This document shows, one piece after another, positions 1 to 8,819 of a DNA stretch of 64,000 nucleotides. A program made the position numbers and the translations under genes. Source of the stretch: Terrimesophilobacter sp964651535 (lineage in GTDB: Bacteria; Actinomycetota; Actinomycetes; Actinomycetales; Microbacteriaceae); assembly GCA_964651535.1 (NCBI GenBank), contig CAZYYE010000001.1, forward strand, positions 1,054,001 through 1,118,000, in the 5' to 3' direction. The notes below the pieces were generated by a model. That model had not been told where the DNA came from. It searched no databases and worked only from the letters and a program-made list of their open reading frames with translations. Positions within the stretch are counted from its first letter, which is position 1. Each line of letters opens with the position of its first letter.

Positions 1-2
1 CG

Positions 3-2204
3 GCGCAGCCCGGAAGCTCGGGCGACATCATGGCGAAGCTCGAAGAACAGCTGCGGCTCCGCGAGCAGGACGCCGCCGAGTTCAGCACGTGGCAGGAGTC
101 CATGCTGGCCACGGGAGCGATCGACGCGATCGACGAGGTGGAGTCGGCCCGATCCGCGTTCGGCGACCTGTTCTCCACGACTACGTCTGTGCCGACGGAA
201 GCTGTGCCGTCAGAAGCCATGCCGTCAGGATTCCGCGATGAGGATCGAGAACCGGAACCGACGCACACGTTCCGGCTGGACGAAGTGCTTGACAGCGACC
301 TGTTGAATGCGCCGGCACCGAGCTCTCCGCCGCTGCGGGATATCCCGCCGCCTCCCGGGCACGAGCTCACGGCGCCGATGGGCGGCAGTCCGCCCATCCC
401 TGACCTCATCGAACCCGTCCCCGTTCCTCAGGCCGACCCGGGTTCGTTCGATTTTGATTCCCTGTTGAGTGGGGCAGTTCCGGAGATCGACAGCGAACAG
501 ACCGTATACATCGGCGACCCGCCAGGAGCGTCCGATTCGGATGGGCTCGCGGAGCTCCACTCCGTCCGCGACGACGACGTCGCAGACACCGACCAGGCCT
601 ACGCCGACCTCATGGGGCCCTTCCCGGTCACTTCGGAAGGCATCGCCATCCTGCCGGAAGCTCCAGCGCCACCGGTCGAACCGCTCTCCAGCAGACAGGT
701 TCCCGCTGTCACCGGGACCGTCAAAGCTCCGGATCCCGTCGGGCTCGAACTCCGTGGGCCGTCCGCGTTCCGAGTGGAGGAGAGTTCCGTCGAACCGACC
801 GCCCTCGATCAGCGGGTAGGCAGGGCGGCGAGGCTGTTTTGGCTGTGGTTCGCCGCAAACTCGTCCGTGGTGAGTGTCGCGTTCGGCGGGGCAGTGTTCA
901 CGCTCGGCATGAGTCTGCGGCAGGCGATCGTGGCCACCCTCATCGGGATAGCGGTCTCCTTCCTGCCGCTGGGGCTCGGAACGCTGGCCGGAAAGTGGAG
1001 CGGTCAGCCCACCATGATCGTTTCCAGAGCGACATTCGGACACCTCGGGAACATTCTGCCGGCCCTGTTCGCGCTCGTCGTGCGCGTGTTCTGGGGCGCG
1101 GTGCTGTTGTGGTTCCTGGGCGCGGGAACCTCGCGCATTCTCGTGGGCGCCGAACTCACCGGCCCTCTCGGCGAGTCCCAGGTGACGATAATCGGACTTG
1201 CAGCAGGGTTCCTGCTTGCTCTCGTGATCGCATTCTTCGGCTACGGACTCATCGCCAGGATCCAGCTCGCATTCACGGCCATTTCGGGCATCCTCATCGT
1301 CGGTCTCATCGTCATCACCTGGCCCGCGGTGAATATCCAGGCCGCGCTCACGATCGGAGACGGACCCTGGATCCTGGTCGTCACCGGAGCGGTCCTGGTG
1401 TTCAGTTTCGTTGGGCTCGTCTGGGCCGTGAGCAGCGCGGATCTCGCGCGGTACCAGCGTCCAGGGAGCTCGGGAACGTCCTCCATGCTGTGGGCGACGT
1501 TCGGCGCGACCATCCCGGCTTTCGCGCTCATCGCTTACGGCGCGCTCCTCGCCGCATCCAATCCGGACATCGCTGCGGGCCTCGTGGAAACGCCGCTCGA
1601 CACAATCGCTCTCCTGATCCCCATTTGGTATCCCGTTCCGCTCATTGCGGCGCTCGCGTTGAGCCTGCTGTCCGGCGTTGTCATTTCGATCTACTCCGCG
1701 GGGTTTGCGTTGCAGGGGACGGGGGCGGCGATGCGCCGCTCCGCTGCCGTCATCGTCGTCGGAGTCGCCGTGGCCGCCGCCGCGATCGCCATTTCGCTGT
1801 CCGTGGGAGATTACACGCTCATCCTTCGGGACCTTGCGACGAGCCTTGCCGTGCCCATGGCGGCGTGGGCGGGGATTTTCGGCGCAGAAATGATGATTCG
1901 CAACCGCGGATTCAACTCACAGGATTTGCTCAAACGCGGCGGCATCTACAAAGACGTCCACTGGGTGAACCTCGTGATGCTCGTGGTCGCGACGGCCGTC
2001 GGGTTCGGGCTCACGACCGCCTCGGTAGGGTGGCTGAGCTGGCAAGGCTACCTGTTCCCGCTCCTTGAAGTGCCGCTCGGAAGCGACCTCGCGGGAAGCG
2101 ACCTCGGCGTGTTCGTCGCACTTCTGTTGGGAATCCTCACCCCGATCCTCGCAGGGATTCCCGGCATTCGGCGGCAAGAGCAGGGCGGGGTTCGCGCGAA
2201 CTAA
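3..2204 (+). CDS. NCS1-type (cytosine/purine) permease with long cytosolic N-tail, 5' cut by window edge
   Basis: The C-terminal 450 or so residues are a polytopic membrane protein with about 12 hydrophobic segments. They resemble the NCS1 nucleobase/cation symporter family (cytosine permease type), which imports nucleobases or related compounds. The first segment begins near residue 270, counted from the ATG at 30. Before it lies a Pro/Asp/Glu/Ser-rich stretch with no hydrophobic segment, probably a disordered cytosolic tail, which begins with a short charged helix (LEEQLRLREQDAAEF). The frame is open back to base 3 with no stop, and the ATG at 30 has only a poor ribosome site, so translation probably begins upstream of the window. 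The stop lies 9 bases before the next gene. The substrate cannot be read from the sequence. The transporter call is fairly sure; the role of the tail is unknown. Confidence 0.75.
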   Translation, partial: AQPGSSGDIMAKLEEQLRLREQDAAEFSTWQESMLATGAIDAIDEVESARSAFGDLFSTTTSVPTEAVPSEAMPSGFRDEDREPEPTHTFRLDEVLDSDLLNAPAPSSPPLRDIPPPPGHELTAPMGGSPPIPDLIEPVPVPQADPGSFDFDSLLSGAVPEIDSEQTVYIGDPPGASDSDGLAELHSVRDDDVADTDQAYADLMGPFPVTSEGIAILPEAPAPPVEPLSSRQVPAVTGTVKAPDPVGLELRGPSAFRVEESSVEPTALDQRVGRAARLFWLWFAANSSVVSVAFGGAVFTLGMSLRQAIVATLIGIAVSFLPLGLGTLAGKWSGQPTMIVSRATFGHLGNILPALFALVVRVFWGAVLLWFLGAGTSRILVGAELTGPLGESQVTIIGLAAGFLLALVIAFFGYGLIARIQLAFTAISGILIVGLIVITWPAVNIQAALTIGDGPWILVVTGAVLVFSFVGLVWAVSSADLARYQRPGSSGTSSMLWATFGATIPAFALIAYGALLAASNPDIAAGLVETPLDTIALLIPIWYPVPLIAALALSLLSGVVISIYSAGFALQGTGAAMRRSAAVIVVGVAVAAAAIAISLSVGDYTLILRDLATSLAVPMAAWAGIFGAEMMIRNRGFNSQDLLKRGGIYKDVHWVNLVMLVVATAVGFGLTTASVGWLSWQGYLFPLLEVPLGSDLAGSDLGVFVALLLGILTPILAGIPGIRRQEQGGVRAN

Positions 2205-2213
2205 GCTGGGAGG

Positions 2214-3056
2214 ATGGCATCCAAGGTTGTCGTCACCGTCGCTGACGTTGCCCGCGCGGCGGAGAAACTGTGGCCAGTCGGCGGCGCAGAGGAGTGGGAT
2301 GCGATCGGCCTTCTCGCGGGGGATCCGCGTGCCGCGGTGGGCAGCATCCTTCTCGCCGTCGACGCGGTGCCGGAGACAGCCGATGAAGCCGTCTCCCTTG
2401 ATTCGGGCATTCTCCTCGTCCACCATCCCTTGCTTTTGCGCGGAGTCACGAGCGTCGCTGAGGACCGTTTCAAGGGCTCGGTAGTCTCCAGGCTCATCCG
2501 GGGCGGCTGCGCGCTCTACGCGGCGCACACGAACGCGGACGTCGTGGAGACGGGAACCTCGGCGGTGCTCGCCCGTCGACTCGGCCTCGTCGACCCGGTG
2601 CCGATCGCCGCGACAGCCGGCGACAGCGGGGGGCCGCGAACCGGAATCGGCCGAGTCGGCCCACTCGATCAGCCCGTCACGCTCGGCCGCCTCGCGCGCA
2701 CGCTGGCCGAGATTTTGCCACCGACGGCATCCGGGGTTCGCGTCTCAGGAGATTTCGAACACCCCGTCTCCACGGTCGCGCTGTGCGCCGGCGCAGGCGA
2801 CAGCTACCTTGACTCGCCTCTCGTGCAGGCCGCGGATGTGTACATCACGTCCGACTTGCGACACCACCCCGCGTCGGCATTCCGGGAGAACGCGAAGCTG
2901 TCGGACGGGCCGGCGCTCATCGACATCTCGCACTGGGCGGCCGAATGGCTGTGGCTGGACACGGCGGCCGAGGAACTTCGCCGAGCCCTGCCGGGTGTTA
3001 CGGTGACGGTCAGTGAACTCCGTACCGACCCGTGGGATTTCACGATCGTCCAGTAG
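2214..3056 (+). CDS. Nif3-like dinuclear metal center protein
   Basis: A 280-residue member of the NIF3/YbgI family (DUF34), ring-forming hexamers with a two-metal site. It is often annotated as GTP cyclohydrolase I type 2, but the true cellular reaction is unsettled. Metal-ligand motifs are present: the His pair in LLVHHPLLLRG (residues 70-71), AHTNAD near residue 105, and a C-terminal ISHWAAEW that supplies the last His and Glu. The length is normal for the short form without the extra PII-like insert domain. A GGGAGG run abuts the ATG, so spacing is tight, but the N-terminus starts where family members usually do. It sits between the permease and the zinc-ribbon protein on the same strand. 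In many actinobacteria this gene precedes the zinc-ribbon protein and RNase H, as here. Confidence 0.9.
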   Translation: MASKVVVTVADVARAAEKLWPVGGAEEWDAIGLLAGDPRAAVGSILLAVDAVPETADEAVSLDSGILLVHHPLLLRGVTSVAEDRFKGSVVSRLIRGGCALYAAHTNADVVETGTSAVLARRLGLVDPVPIAATAGDSGGPRTGIGRVGPLDQPVTLGRLARTLAEILPPTASGVRVSGDFEHPVSTVALCAGAGDSYLDSPLVQAADVYITSDLRHHPASAFRENAKLSDGPALIDISHWAAEWLWLDTAAEELRRALPGVTVTVSELRTDPWDFTIVQ

Positions 3057-3093
3057 AGCACGCTGACAAGCAGAGAAAGTTGGTTCCCCCGCG

Positions 3094-3834
3094 ATGCCGC
3101 TGAAAGCAAGCCCGGAAGACCAGGCGGTTCTGCTCGAACTCCAGGCGATAGACACGAAACTGCAGCAGCTCGCACACAGAGCGAACTCGCTGCCGGAGAT
3201 TGCCACGATCGAAACCCTGACCGCCGAAGCGGAGGAAGCCAGGCTCGCGAGCGTGGGGGACAGCGGTGCGCTCGAAGATGCGCGGATCGAGCTCAAGCGC
3301 GTCGAATCGGATGTCGAAGTCGTGGAGGCACGGATCGCACGCGACCTCGGGAGGCTCGACACGACATCGTCCGTCAAGGATGTCGCAGGCCTTGAGACGG
3401 AACTCGCGGCTCTGCGAAAACGGCAGTCCGACCTCGAGGACATCCAGCTCGCCGTCATGGAACGAGTGGAGGAACTCGAAGCCAGGGCACGCGCGACGAG
3501 CGAGGAGCACGAAGCGCTCCGTGCGCGAATTGCCGAAGCGGAGTCCGCTCGCGACGCCGCGCTCGCGATCATCAACGGTGAACGCGAGCACGCCGCCGCG
3601 AATCGCTCCGTCATCACGGGCAAGCTCCCAGTGGAACTTGTCGCTCTGTATGAGCGCCAGCGCGAACGTTACGGGGCCGGCGCATCCCTGCTGCAGGGCG
3701 GCGTTTCGAGCGCGAGCGGCGTAAAACTCAATGAAAACGACATGGCGGCAATCCGCGCGGCCGCACCCGACGATGTCGTACTGTGCCCCGACAGCAACGC
3801 GATCCTCGTGCGCACGAGCGAATCCGGAATCTGA
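3094..3834 (+). CDS. Coiled-coil protein of the C4-type zinc-ribbon (DUF164/CT398-like) family, ribbon degenerate
   Basis: A 246-residue protein. Residues 10-190 are heptad-rich, with alternating Leu and charged Glu/Arg runs, and form a long antiparallel coiled coil as in the CT398/DUF164 family. Family members usually end in a four-cysteine zinc ribbon. Here the C-terminus (DDVVLCPDSNAILVR) keeps the ribbon's layout but only one cysteine, and SSASGVKL stands where the first CxxC would be, so zinc is unlikely to be bound. The role in actinobacteria is unknown; a scaffold or nucleic-acid-related role is only inferred from the family. Its stop overlaps the RNase HI start by one base, so the two are translationally linked, and both follow nif3 on the same strand. 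Confidence 0.85.
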   Translation: MPLKASPEDQAVLLELQAIDTKLQQLAHRANSLPEIATIETLTAEAEEARLASVGDSGALEDARIELKRVESDVEVVEARIARDLGRLDTTSSVKDVAGLETELAALRKRQSDLEDIQLAVMERVEELEARARATSEEHEALRARIAEAESARDAALAIINGEREHAAANRSVITGKLPVELVALYERQRERYGAGASLLQGGVSSASGVKLNENDMAAIRAAAPDDVVLCPDSNAILVRTSESGI

Positions 3835-4259
3835 TGGGGCGTGTGTTGATCATCGAGGCCGATGGCGGGTCCCGCGGGAATCCGGGCCCTGCGGGGAGCG
3901 GATCGATCGTGATCGATGGCGAGAATGGCCAGGTACTCGCCGAGGTCGGCAGGTATCTCGGCGTCGTCTCCAACAACGTGGCCGAGTACACCGGACTCAT
4001 CGAGGGCATCCGGCGGGCACTCGCGATCGACCCGGATGCCGAACTGCACATCCGACTGGACTCCAAGCTCGTAGTGGAGCAAATGTGCGGCCGCTGGAAG
4101 ATCAAGCACCCGGACATGGCCGAACTGGCCGCCGTAGCACGGGAGCTCCTCACCGGTACCCCCGTGCGCTTCGAGTGGATCCCGCGTGAAAGCAACAAGC
4201 GAGCCGACGCCGCTGCGAACAAAGCGATGGACCTTCGCACCGACTTCGACTCCCAGTAG
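3834..4259 (+). CDS. Ribonuclease HI-family protein
   Basis: A 141-residue single-domain RNase H fold protein that cuts the RNA strand of RNA/DNA hybrids. All four acidic active-site positions are visible: Asp in EADGGSRGNPGPAG, Glu in NNVAEYTGL, Asp in RLDSKLVVEQ, and Asp in KRADAAANKA. An earlier in-frame ATG exists at 3783, but the start at 3834 is preferred. It overlaps the preceding stop as TGATG, and the protein then begins directly at the first beta strand. Many actinobacteria carry this short form either alone or fused to a phosphatase domain; here it is alone. The next feature downstream is the RNase P RNA gene, so two RNA-processing functions lie side by side. Confidence in the family is high; whether it is the main RNase H of the cell is unknown. 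Confidence 0.9.
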   Translation: MGRVLIIEADGGSRGNPGPAGSGSIVIDGENGQVLAEVGRYLGVVSNNVAEYTGLIEGIRRALAIDPDAELHIRLDSKLVVEQMCGRWKIKHPDMAELAAVARELLTGTPVRFEWIPRESNKRADAAANKAMDLRTDFDSQ

Positions 4260-4266
4260 ACTGTCC

Positions 4267-4655
4267 GTGAATGGGTCGGCAAGACGGTCGCGTCGATTGG
4301 CAACAATCGCCGAGGAACGTCCGGGCTCCACAGGGCAGGGCGGTGGGTAACACCCACCCGGAGCAATCCGCGAGCAAGTGCAACAGAAAGCAGACCGCCG
4401 CTGGCGCGTTGATTTATCAGCGAGCCAGGGGTAAGGGTGAAACGGTGGTGTAAGAGACCACCAGCGGCCCGAGTGATCGGGTCGGCTGGGTAAACCTCGT
4501 CCGGAGCAAGATCAACAGGGAACGCCAAGGCTGCCCGCCGAGTTCCCGGGTAGATTGCTGGAGGCCTGCGGCAACGCAGTCCCGAGATAGATGGCCGTCG
4601 AAGGTGCTTGAAGCACTGGAACAGAACCCGGCGTATCAGCCGGCCCATTCACTCC
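4267..4655 (+). ncRNA. rnpB: RNase P RNA, bacterial class A
   Basis: The catalytic RNA of RNase P, which removes 5' leaders from tRNA precursors. The ends pair to form helix P1: tgaatgggtcggc at 4268-4280 with gccggcccattca at 4639-4651. The universally conserved core is present: cgaggaacgtccgggctcc at about 4311-4329, acagaaagcagaccgcc at about 4382-4398, and the 3' acagaacccggcgtatcag at 4621-4639. The length (about 390 bases) and domain order fit class A. Exact ends are estimated from P1. Reading frames called over this region are not real genes. Confidence 0.95.
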
Positions 4656-4661
4656 GCCCGC

Positions 4662-5408
4662 TCAGTTGGCGGCCAACGCCGCCGCTCCGACGATTCCGGC
4701 GTTGTTGCGCAGGGTCGCCGGCTTGATGGGCGCACGCAGCGTGAGCAGCGGCAGAAACTCTTCCGAGCTTTTCGAGATTCCGCCGCCGACGAGGATGAGG
4801 TCGGGGGAGAACAGCAGTTCGAGGTGCTCGTAGTAGCGCTGGAGGCGCTTTGCCCACTCCTTCCAACTCAAATCCTCATTTTCCTTTGCGGATGTGGAAG
4901 CGAGCTTCTCCGCGTCGCGGCCGTCGAGCTGGAGGTGTCCGAGCTCCGAATTGGGGATGAGCTCGCCGTCGTACAGCATCGCGCTGCCGATCCCCGTGCC
5001 GAGGGTCGTCAGAATGGTGAGTCCTTCCGCGTCGACTGCCGCACCGTACCGCGCCTCCGCGACTCCGGCGGCATCCGCGTCGTTGACGAAGTGGATGCTG
5101 CGGCCGAGTTTCTGTTCGAATAGCTTCTCCGCCTCGAGTCCGATCCACTTTTTCGACACGTTGGCGGCCGACATGGTCCTGCCGTGGATGACGATCGCGG
5201 GGAAGCACACGCCGACCGGAGTGTCGGGCCCGACATTGCCGAGTTCGTCGAAGAGGGCGAACACGGTGTCGAGGATGTCCTCGGGTTTTCCACCTTCGGG
5301 GGTCGCCAGTTTCTTCCGATCGGTGAGCAACTCTCCGGTCGCGACATCCACGATCGCGCCTTTGATTCCGGTGCCGCCGATGTCGATTCCAACCGCCGTC
5401 GTGCTCAT
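4662..5408 (-). CDS. ppgK: Polyphosphate glucokinase
   Basis: A 248-residue ROK-family sugar kinase that phosphorylates glucose using polyphosphate (and usually ATP) to give glucose-6-phosphate in the cytosol. The phosphate-binding loop GIDIGGTGIKGAIVD is at the N-terminus. NDADAAGVAEARYG carries the catalytic Asp, and TTLGTGIGSAMLYDG is the second phosphate loop. The short length and the lack of the CxCGxxGC zinc loop of ordinary ROK glucokinases match actinobacterial PPGK rather than GlkA. The frame is open far upstream, but the ATG at 5408 begins right at the family start and overlaps the map stop as ATGA, so translation is coupled to map. Its 3' end lies a few bases from the rnpB 3' end, which faces it. 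Confidence 0.93.
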   Translation of the reverse strand: MSTTAVGIDIGGTGIKGAIVDVATGELLTDRKKLATPEGGKPEDILDTVFALFDELGNVGPDTPVGVCFPAIVIHGRTMSAANVSKKWIGLEAEKLFEQKLGRSIHFVNDADAAGVAEARYGAAVDAEGLTILTTLGTGIGSAMLYDGELIPNSELGHLQLDGRDAEKLASTSAKENEDLSWKEWAKRLQRYYEHLELLFSPDLILVGGGISKSSEEFLPLLTLRAPIKPATLRNNAGIVGAAALAAN

Positions 5409-6280
5409 TCCGCTTCTCTTTCGCTGAGGGTCAGGATTTCGGTGCCGCTCTCTCTCACGACGATGGTGTGTTCGAATTGCGCGGTCATGCTTTTGTCTTT
5501 CGTCGTGACAGTCCAGTCGTCCTCCCACAGATCCCAGTCTGTGGTGCCGAGCGTGAGCATGGGTTCGATCGTGAACACCATCCCGTGCTCGATGACGTCG
5601 GTGAAATGGGGCGAGTCGTAGTGGGGGATGACGAGGCCGGAATGGAATGCTTCGCCGACGCCGTGCCCGGTGAAGTCGCGCACGACGCCGTAGCCGAAGC
5701 GTTTCGCGTAGGACTCGATGGCGCGCCCGATCACGTTCACCTGCCGGCCGACCGCTGCGGCTTTGATCCCGCGCCGCAGTGCTTCCTTCGTCCGCTCGAC
5801 GAGGGCGGAGACGTCCGGATCGACCTCGCCGACGAGGAAGGTGCGATTCGTATCGCCGTGCATGCCGTTCGTGAACGCCGTGATGTCGATGTTCACGATG
5901 TCGCCCTCCAGCAGCACGGTATCGTCGGGTATGCCGTGGCAGACGACCTCGTTGACCGAGGAGCACAGGGACTTGAGGAACCCCCGGTAGCCGAGAGTGG
6001 AGGGGTACGCGTCGTTGGCGATGAGGAACTCGTGCCCGATGCGGTCGAGCTCGTCGGTCGTGATGCCGGGGCGAATCGCGTCCCCGACCGTGTCGATCGC
6101 GGCGGCGGCGATCCGGCCGGACTCGCGGATGCGGTCGATTGCTTCCTCGTCGTACACGTCGATGCCGGACAACGTCGGCTCGGCTTTGCCGACGTATTCG
6201 GGGTAGGGAATGTGGCGCGGTACCTGACGGTGTGGTGAGAGTCGTCCGGGGATGAGGTGTCCGTTGGAATCCCTGGGCAT
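5405..6280 (-). CDS. map: Type I methionine aminopeptidase
   Basis: A 291-residue enzyme that removes the initiator Met from new proteins. The five metal ligands are visible: Asp in VNIDITAF, Asp in HGDTNRTF, His in FTGHGVGEAFH, Glu in VFTIEPML, and Glu in AQFEHTIVV. The N-terminal extension of about 45 residues before the catalytic fold (RLSPHRQVPRHIPYPEYVG) is the proline-rich, SH3-binding-like stretch of the actinobacterial MapB type. An upstream TTG at 6301 would add seven residues. The ATG at 6280 (MPRDSNG) fits family starts better, although no clear ribosome site precedes it. It forms a two-gene operon with ppgK, and a small gene is transcribed divergently from 6313. Confidence 0.93.
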   Translation of the reverse strand: MPRDSNGHLIPGRLSPHRQVPRHIPYPEYVGKAEPTLSGIDVYDEEAIDRIRESGRIAAAAIDTVGDAIRPGITTDELDRIGHEFLIANDAYPSTLGYRGFLKSLCSSVNEVVCHGIPDDTVLLEGDIVNIDITAFTNGMHGDTNRTFLVGEVDPDVSALVERTKEALRRGIKAAAVGRQVNVIGRAIESYAKRFGYGVVRDFTGHGVGEAFHSGLVIPHYDSPHFTDVIEHGMVFTIEPMLTLGTTDWDLWEDDWTVTTKDKSMTAQFEHTIVVRESGTEILTLSEREAE

Positions 6281-6312
6281 AGGATCGATTTTAGGCGGCA
6301 AAGGAGGCTCCC

Positions 6313-6483
6313 ATGACCGAGTGGTGGTTCAACACGAAGACCCAGGAGGTCGAAGAGGGCCCGCAATCCCTCTCGGCACTCCGCGTCGGCCCGTTCGACT
6401 CTCGCGAAGAGGCATCCCGCGCGAACGAGATCATCGCCGAGCGCGCGAGGGCCTGGGCAGCGGAAGACGCCGAGGAGGACTAG
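6313..6483 (+). CDS. Small SPOR-like / methionine-aminopeptidase-neighbour protein
   Basis: A 56-residue acidic protein beginning MTEWWFNTKTQEVEEGPQS and ending AEDAEED. It is preceded by a very strong ribosome site, AAGGAGG, at 6301-6307 with ideal spacing. The pattern of aromatic residues at the start, a VGPFDSREEASRANEII turn-helix, and a charged tail resembles the short 'SPOR domain-containing' proteins often annotated next to actinobacterial map. Those have no proven function. The first 25 residues could form a small beta sheet with the following helix. It is divergent from map and convergent with gdhA, whose stop is 9 bases away. Confidence 0.75.
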   Translation: MTEWWFNTKTQEVEEGPQSLSALRVGPFDSREEASRANEIIAERARAWAAEDAEED

Positions 6484-6491
6484 AGGATTCC

Positions 6492-7841
6492 CTAGACGAT
6501 GCCCTGCGCGAGCATCGCGTCCGCAACCCGCACGAAACCCGCCACGTTCGCACCCACGACGTAGTTGCCGGGATGACCGTACTGCTCGGCCGCCTCGAAC
6601 GAGGCCGAGTGGATGTCGGCCATGATGCTGCGCAACCGCAATTCGCTCTCCTCGAAACTCCAGGCCTCCCGCGCCGCGTTCTGGGCCATCTCCATGGCCG
6701 ACACGGCCACGCCGCCCGCGTTAGCCGCCTTTCCTGGTGCGAACAGCACACCGGATTGGTGGAACGCGTCGACGGCGTCGGGGGTGCAGGGCATGTTGGC
6801 CCCTTCGGCGACCGCGAGCACGCCGCCGCGGATGAGCGCGTTCGCATCGTCGGAACCGAGCTCGTTTTGCGTCGCGGACGGAATCGCCAATTGGCCCGGC
6901 ACCTCCCACACGCGGCCCGAACTGGAGAACGTCGCACTGGGGCGCCTCTCGGCGTAGACCGAAATTCGCTCGCGGCCGGCTTCCTTCAGCTCTTTGAGCA
7001 GTTCGAGATCGATGCCGGCGTCATCGACCACGAATCCGGACGAGTCGGAAACCGTGATGGGCCTGGCGCCAAGTTGCTGAAGTTTTTCGATCGCGTAGAT
7101 CGCGACATTGCCGGAGCCGGAGACGATCGCGGTCTTGCCTTCGAGGCGCTCGCCGCGAACGCCCAGCATCTCCTGCAGGAAGTACACTGTGCCGTACCCG
7201 GTTGCTTCCGTGCGTACGTGCGCGCCGCCCCAACCGGTTCCCTTACCGGTGAGCGCGCCCGCCTCGTGGCGATTCGAAATCTTTCGGTACTGCCCGACGA
7301 GGTAACCGATCTCTCGGCTGCCAACCCCAATGTCGCCTGCCGGAACATCGGTGTCATCGCCGATGTGGCGCGAAAGCTCAGCCATGAAACTTTGGCAAAA
7401 ACGCATGACCTCGCCGTTGGATCTGCCGTGCGGATCGAAGTCGCTTCCGCCCTTGGCGCCGCCGAGGCCTTGCCCGGTGAGCGCATTCTTGAAGATCTGT
7501 TCAAATCCGAGGAACTTCATGATGCTCAGGTTCACCGACGGGTGGAATCGCAGTCCGCCCTTGAACGGCCCGAGCGCCGAATTGAACTGCACCCTGAATC
7601 CGCGGTTGACTCGCACGCGTCCGCCATCGTCCACCCACGGCACGCGGAACATGATCTGGCGCTCCGGCTCGACGAGGCGTTCAAGAATGCCGGCCTCGAT
7701 GTACTCGGGATGCTGGGCGAGGACGGGCGCGATCGACTCGAACACTTCGCTCACGGCCTGGTGGAACTCGGATTCGAGTGACCCGCGGGCGATGGCGGCG
7801 TCGAGGATGTCGCGGGCAAACGTAGGCGTAAATTGGTGCAC
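6492..7841 (-). CDS. gdhA: NADP-type glutamate dehydrogenase
   Basis: A 449-residue hexameric-type glutamate dehydrogenase making glutamate from 2-oxoglutarate and ammonium. The family core is intact: FNSALGPFKGGLRFHP, the catalytic Lys region GGAKGGSDFDPHG, VPAGDIGVGSREIGY, and the nucleotide fold GSGNVAIYAIEKL. The length matches the small NADP-dependent type (E. coli GdhA is 447). A GTG at 7874 would add 11 residues. The GTG at 7841 is chosen because GAAAGAG lies just upstream of it and the protein then starts at the family position. The gene stands downstream of panB on the same strand and beside the glutamine synthetase cluster, giving low- and high-affinity ammonium assimilation in one region. 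Confidence 0.93.
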   Translation of the reverse strand: MHQFTPTFARDILDAAIARGSLESEFHQAVSEVFESIAPVLAQHPEYIEAGILERLVEPERQIMFRVPWVDDGGRVRVNRGFRVQFNSALGPFKGGLRFHPSVNLSIMKFLGFEQIFKNALTGQGLGGAKGGSDFDPHGRSNGEVMRFCQSFMAELSRHIGDDTDVPAGDIGVGSREIGYLVGQYRKISNRHEAGALTGKGTGWGGAHVRTEATGYGTVYFLQEMLGVRGERLEGKTAIVSGSGNVAIYAIEKLQQLGARPITVSDSSGFVVDDAGIDLELLKELKEAGRERISVYAERRPSATFSSSGRVWEVPGQLAIPSATQNELGSDDANALIRGGVLAVAEGANMPCTPDAVDAFHQSGVLFAPGKAANAGGVAVSAMEMAQNAAREAWSFEESELRLRSIMADIHSASFEAAEQYGHPGNYVVGANVAGFVRVADAMLAQGIV

Positions 7842-7913
7842 GGTGCTCTTTCGCTCGATGTGGTCTGAGCGCACTGCGGGAACTCGTGCGCTTGTGGCGC
7901 GAAGGTTGCTGCG

Positions 7914-8747
7914 TTACTCGTAATTGTGCTCTGGGCCCGGGTAGGCGCCGCTGGCGACATCGGTTCGGTAGTTACCGACCGCTTCCGTCAGGACCTCTGC
8001 GAGGTTCGCGTACTTCTTCACGAACTTCGGGATTCGACCGGTTGTGAAACCCGCCCAGTCCGTCCAGACCATCAACTGGCCGTCGACGTCAGGGCCGGCC
8101 CCGACGCCGATGGTCGGAATCCGCAACTCTTTGGTCACCTGCGCGGCCGCGGTAGCGGGAACCATCTCCAACACCACCGAGAACGCGCCGGCATCTTCGA
8201 CGGCGTGCGCATCGGCGAGGAGCTGTTCGAGCCCTTCGCCGCGTCCTTGAATCATATGGCCCCCGAGCCCATGTTCGCTCTGCGGCGTGAATCCGATGTG
8301 CGCCATGACGGGGATGCCGGCGGACACGATGCGGCGAATCTGCTCTGCGCTTCGCGCGCCGCCCTCGAGCTTCACGGCGTGCGCGTGGGTTTCTTTCATG
8401 AACCGAAATGCGGTGTGCAGCGCTTCTTCCGGTCCGCTTTCGTAGGAACCGAATGGCATGTCGGCCACGACGAACGCGCGGCTCACCGCCCCCGCCACGG
8501 CGCGTGTGAGCGGGATCAGTTCGTCGATTGTGACGGGCAGCGTGGTGTCGAATCCCAGTACGTTATTGCCTGCGGAGTCGCCGACGAGCAGGAAGTCGAT
8601 CCCCGCAGCGTCAAAAATCTTCGCGCTCAACTGGTCGTAGCTCGTGAGCCCGACAATCGTGATCCCATTCTCCTTCGCGGACTGGAAATGCCGTGTCCGC
8701 ACTTTCTTCAAATTCGCCTGGGCAGCCGCCGCTGCGGGATCAGTCAT
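7914..8747 (-). CDS. panB: Ketopantoate hydroxymethyltransferase
   Basis: A 277-residue TIM-barrel enzyme that adds a hydroxymethyl group from methylene-tetrahydrofolate to 2-oxoisovalerate, the first committed step to pantothenate and CoA. Family signatures: LTSYDQLSAKIFDAAGIDF, LLVGDSAGNNVLGFDTT (metal Asp), KLEGG, AHIGFTPQS, the catalytic Glu in VLEMVPA, and IGVGAGPDVDGQLMVW. The length is typical. The start ATG at 8747 is the only good one. It is divergent from glnA2, with about 70 bases between the starts. No other pantothenate gene is visible here, so the pathway is scattered in this genome. It may be co-transcribed with gdhA. Confidence 0.95.
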   Translation of the reverse strand: MTDPAAAAAQANLKKVRTRHFQSAKENGITIVGLTSYDQLSAKIFDAAGIDFLLVGDSAGNNVLGFDTTLPVTIDELIPLTRAVAGAVSRAFVVADMPFGSYESGPEEALHTAFRFMKETHAHAVKLEGGARSAEQIRRIVSAGIPVMAHIGFTPQSEHGLGGHMIQGRGEGLEQLLADAHAVEDAGAFSVVLEMVPATAAAQVTKELRIPTIGVGAGPDVDGQLMVWTDWAGFTTGRIPKFVKKYANLAEVLTEAVGNYRTDVASGAYPGPEHNYE

Positions 8748-8819
8748 GGAGCGAGTCTAGCCACTAGCCTGATAGTCGGGCTGAAATACGCAACCGACGG
8801 CAGGACAGGAGAGGAGCTC

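Noticed and set aside
4608..5123. Plus-strand reading frame across the RNase P RNA end and ppgK
   Set aside because: It overlaps the conserved 3' part of rnpB and the antisense of ppgK and has no family-like motif.
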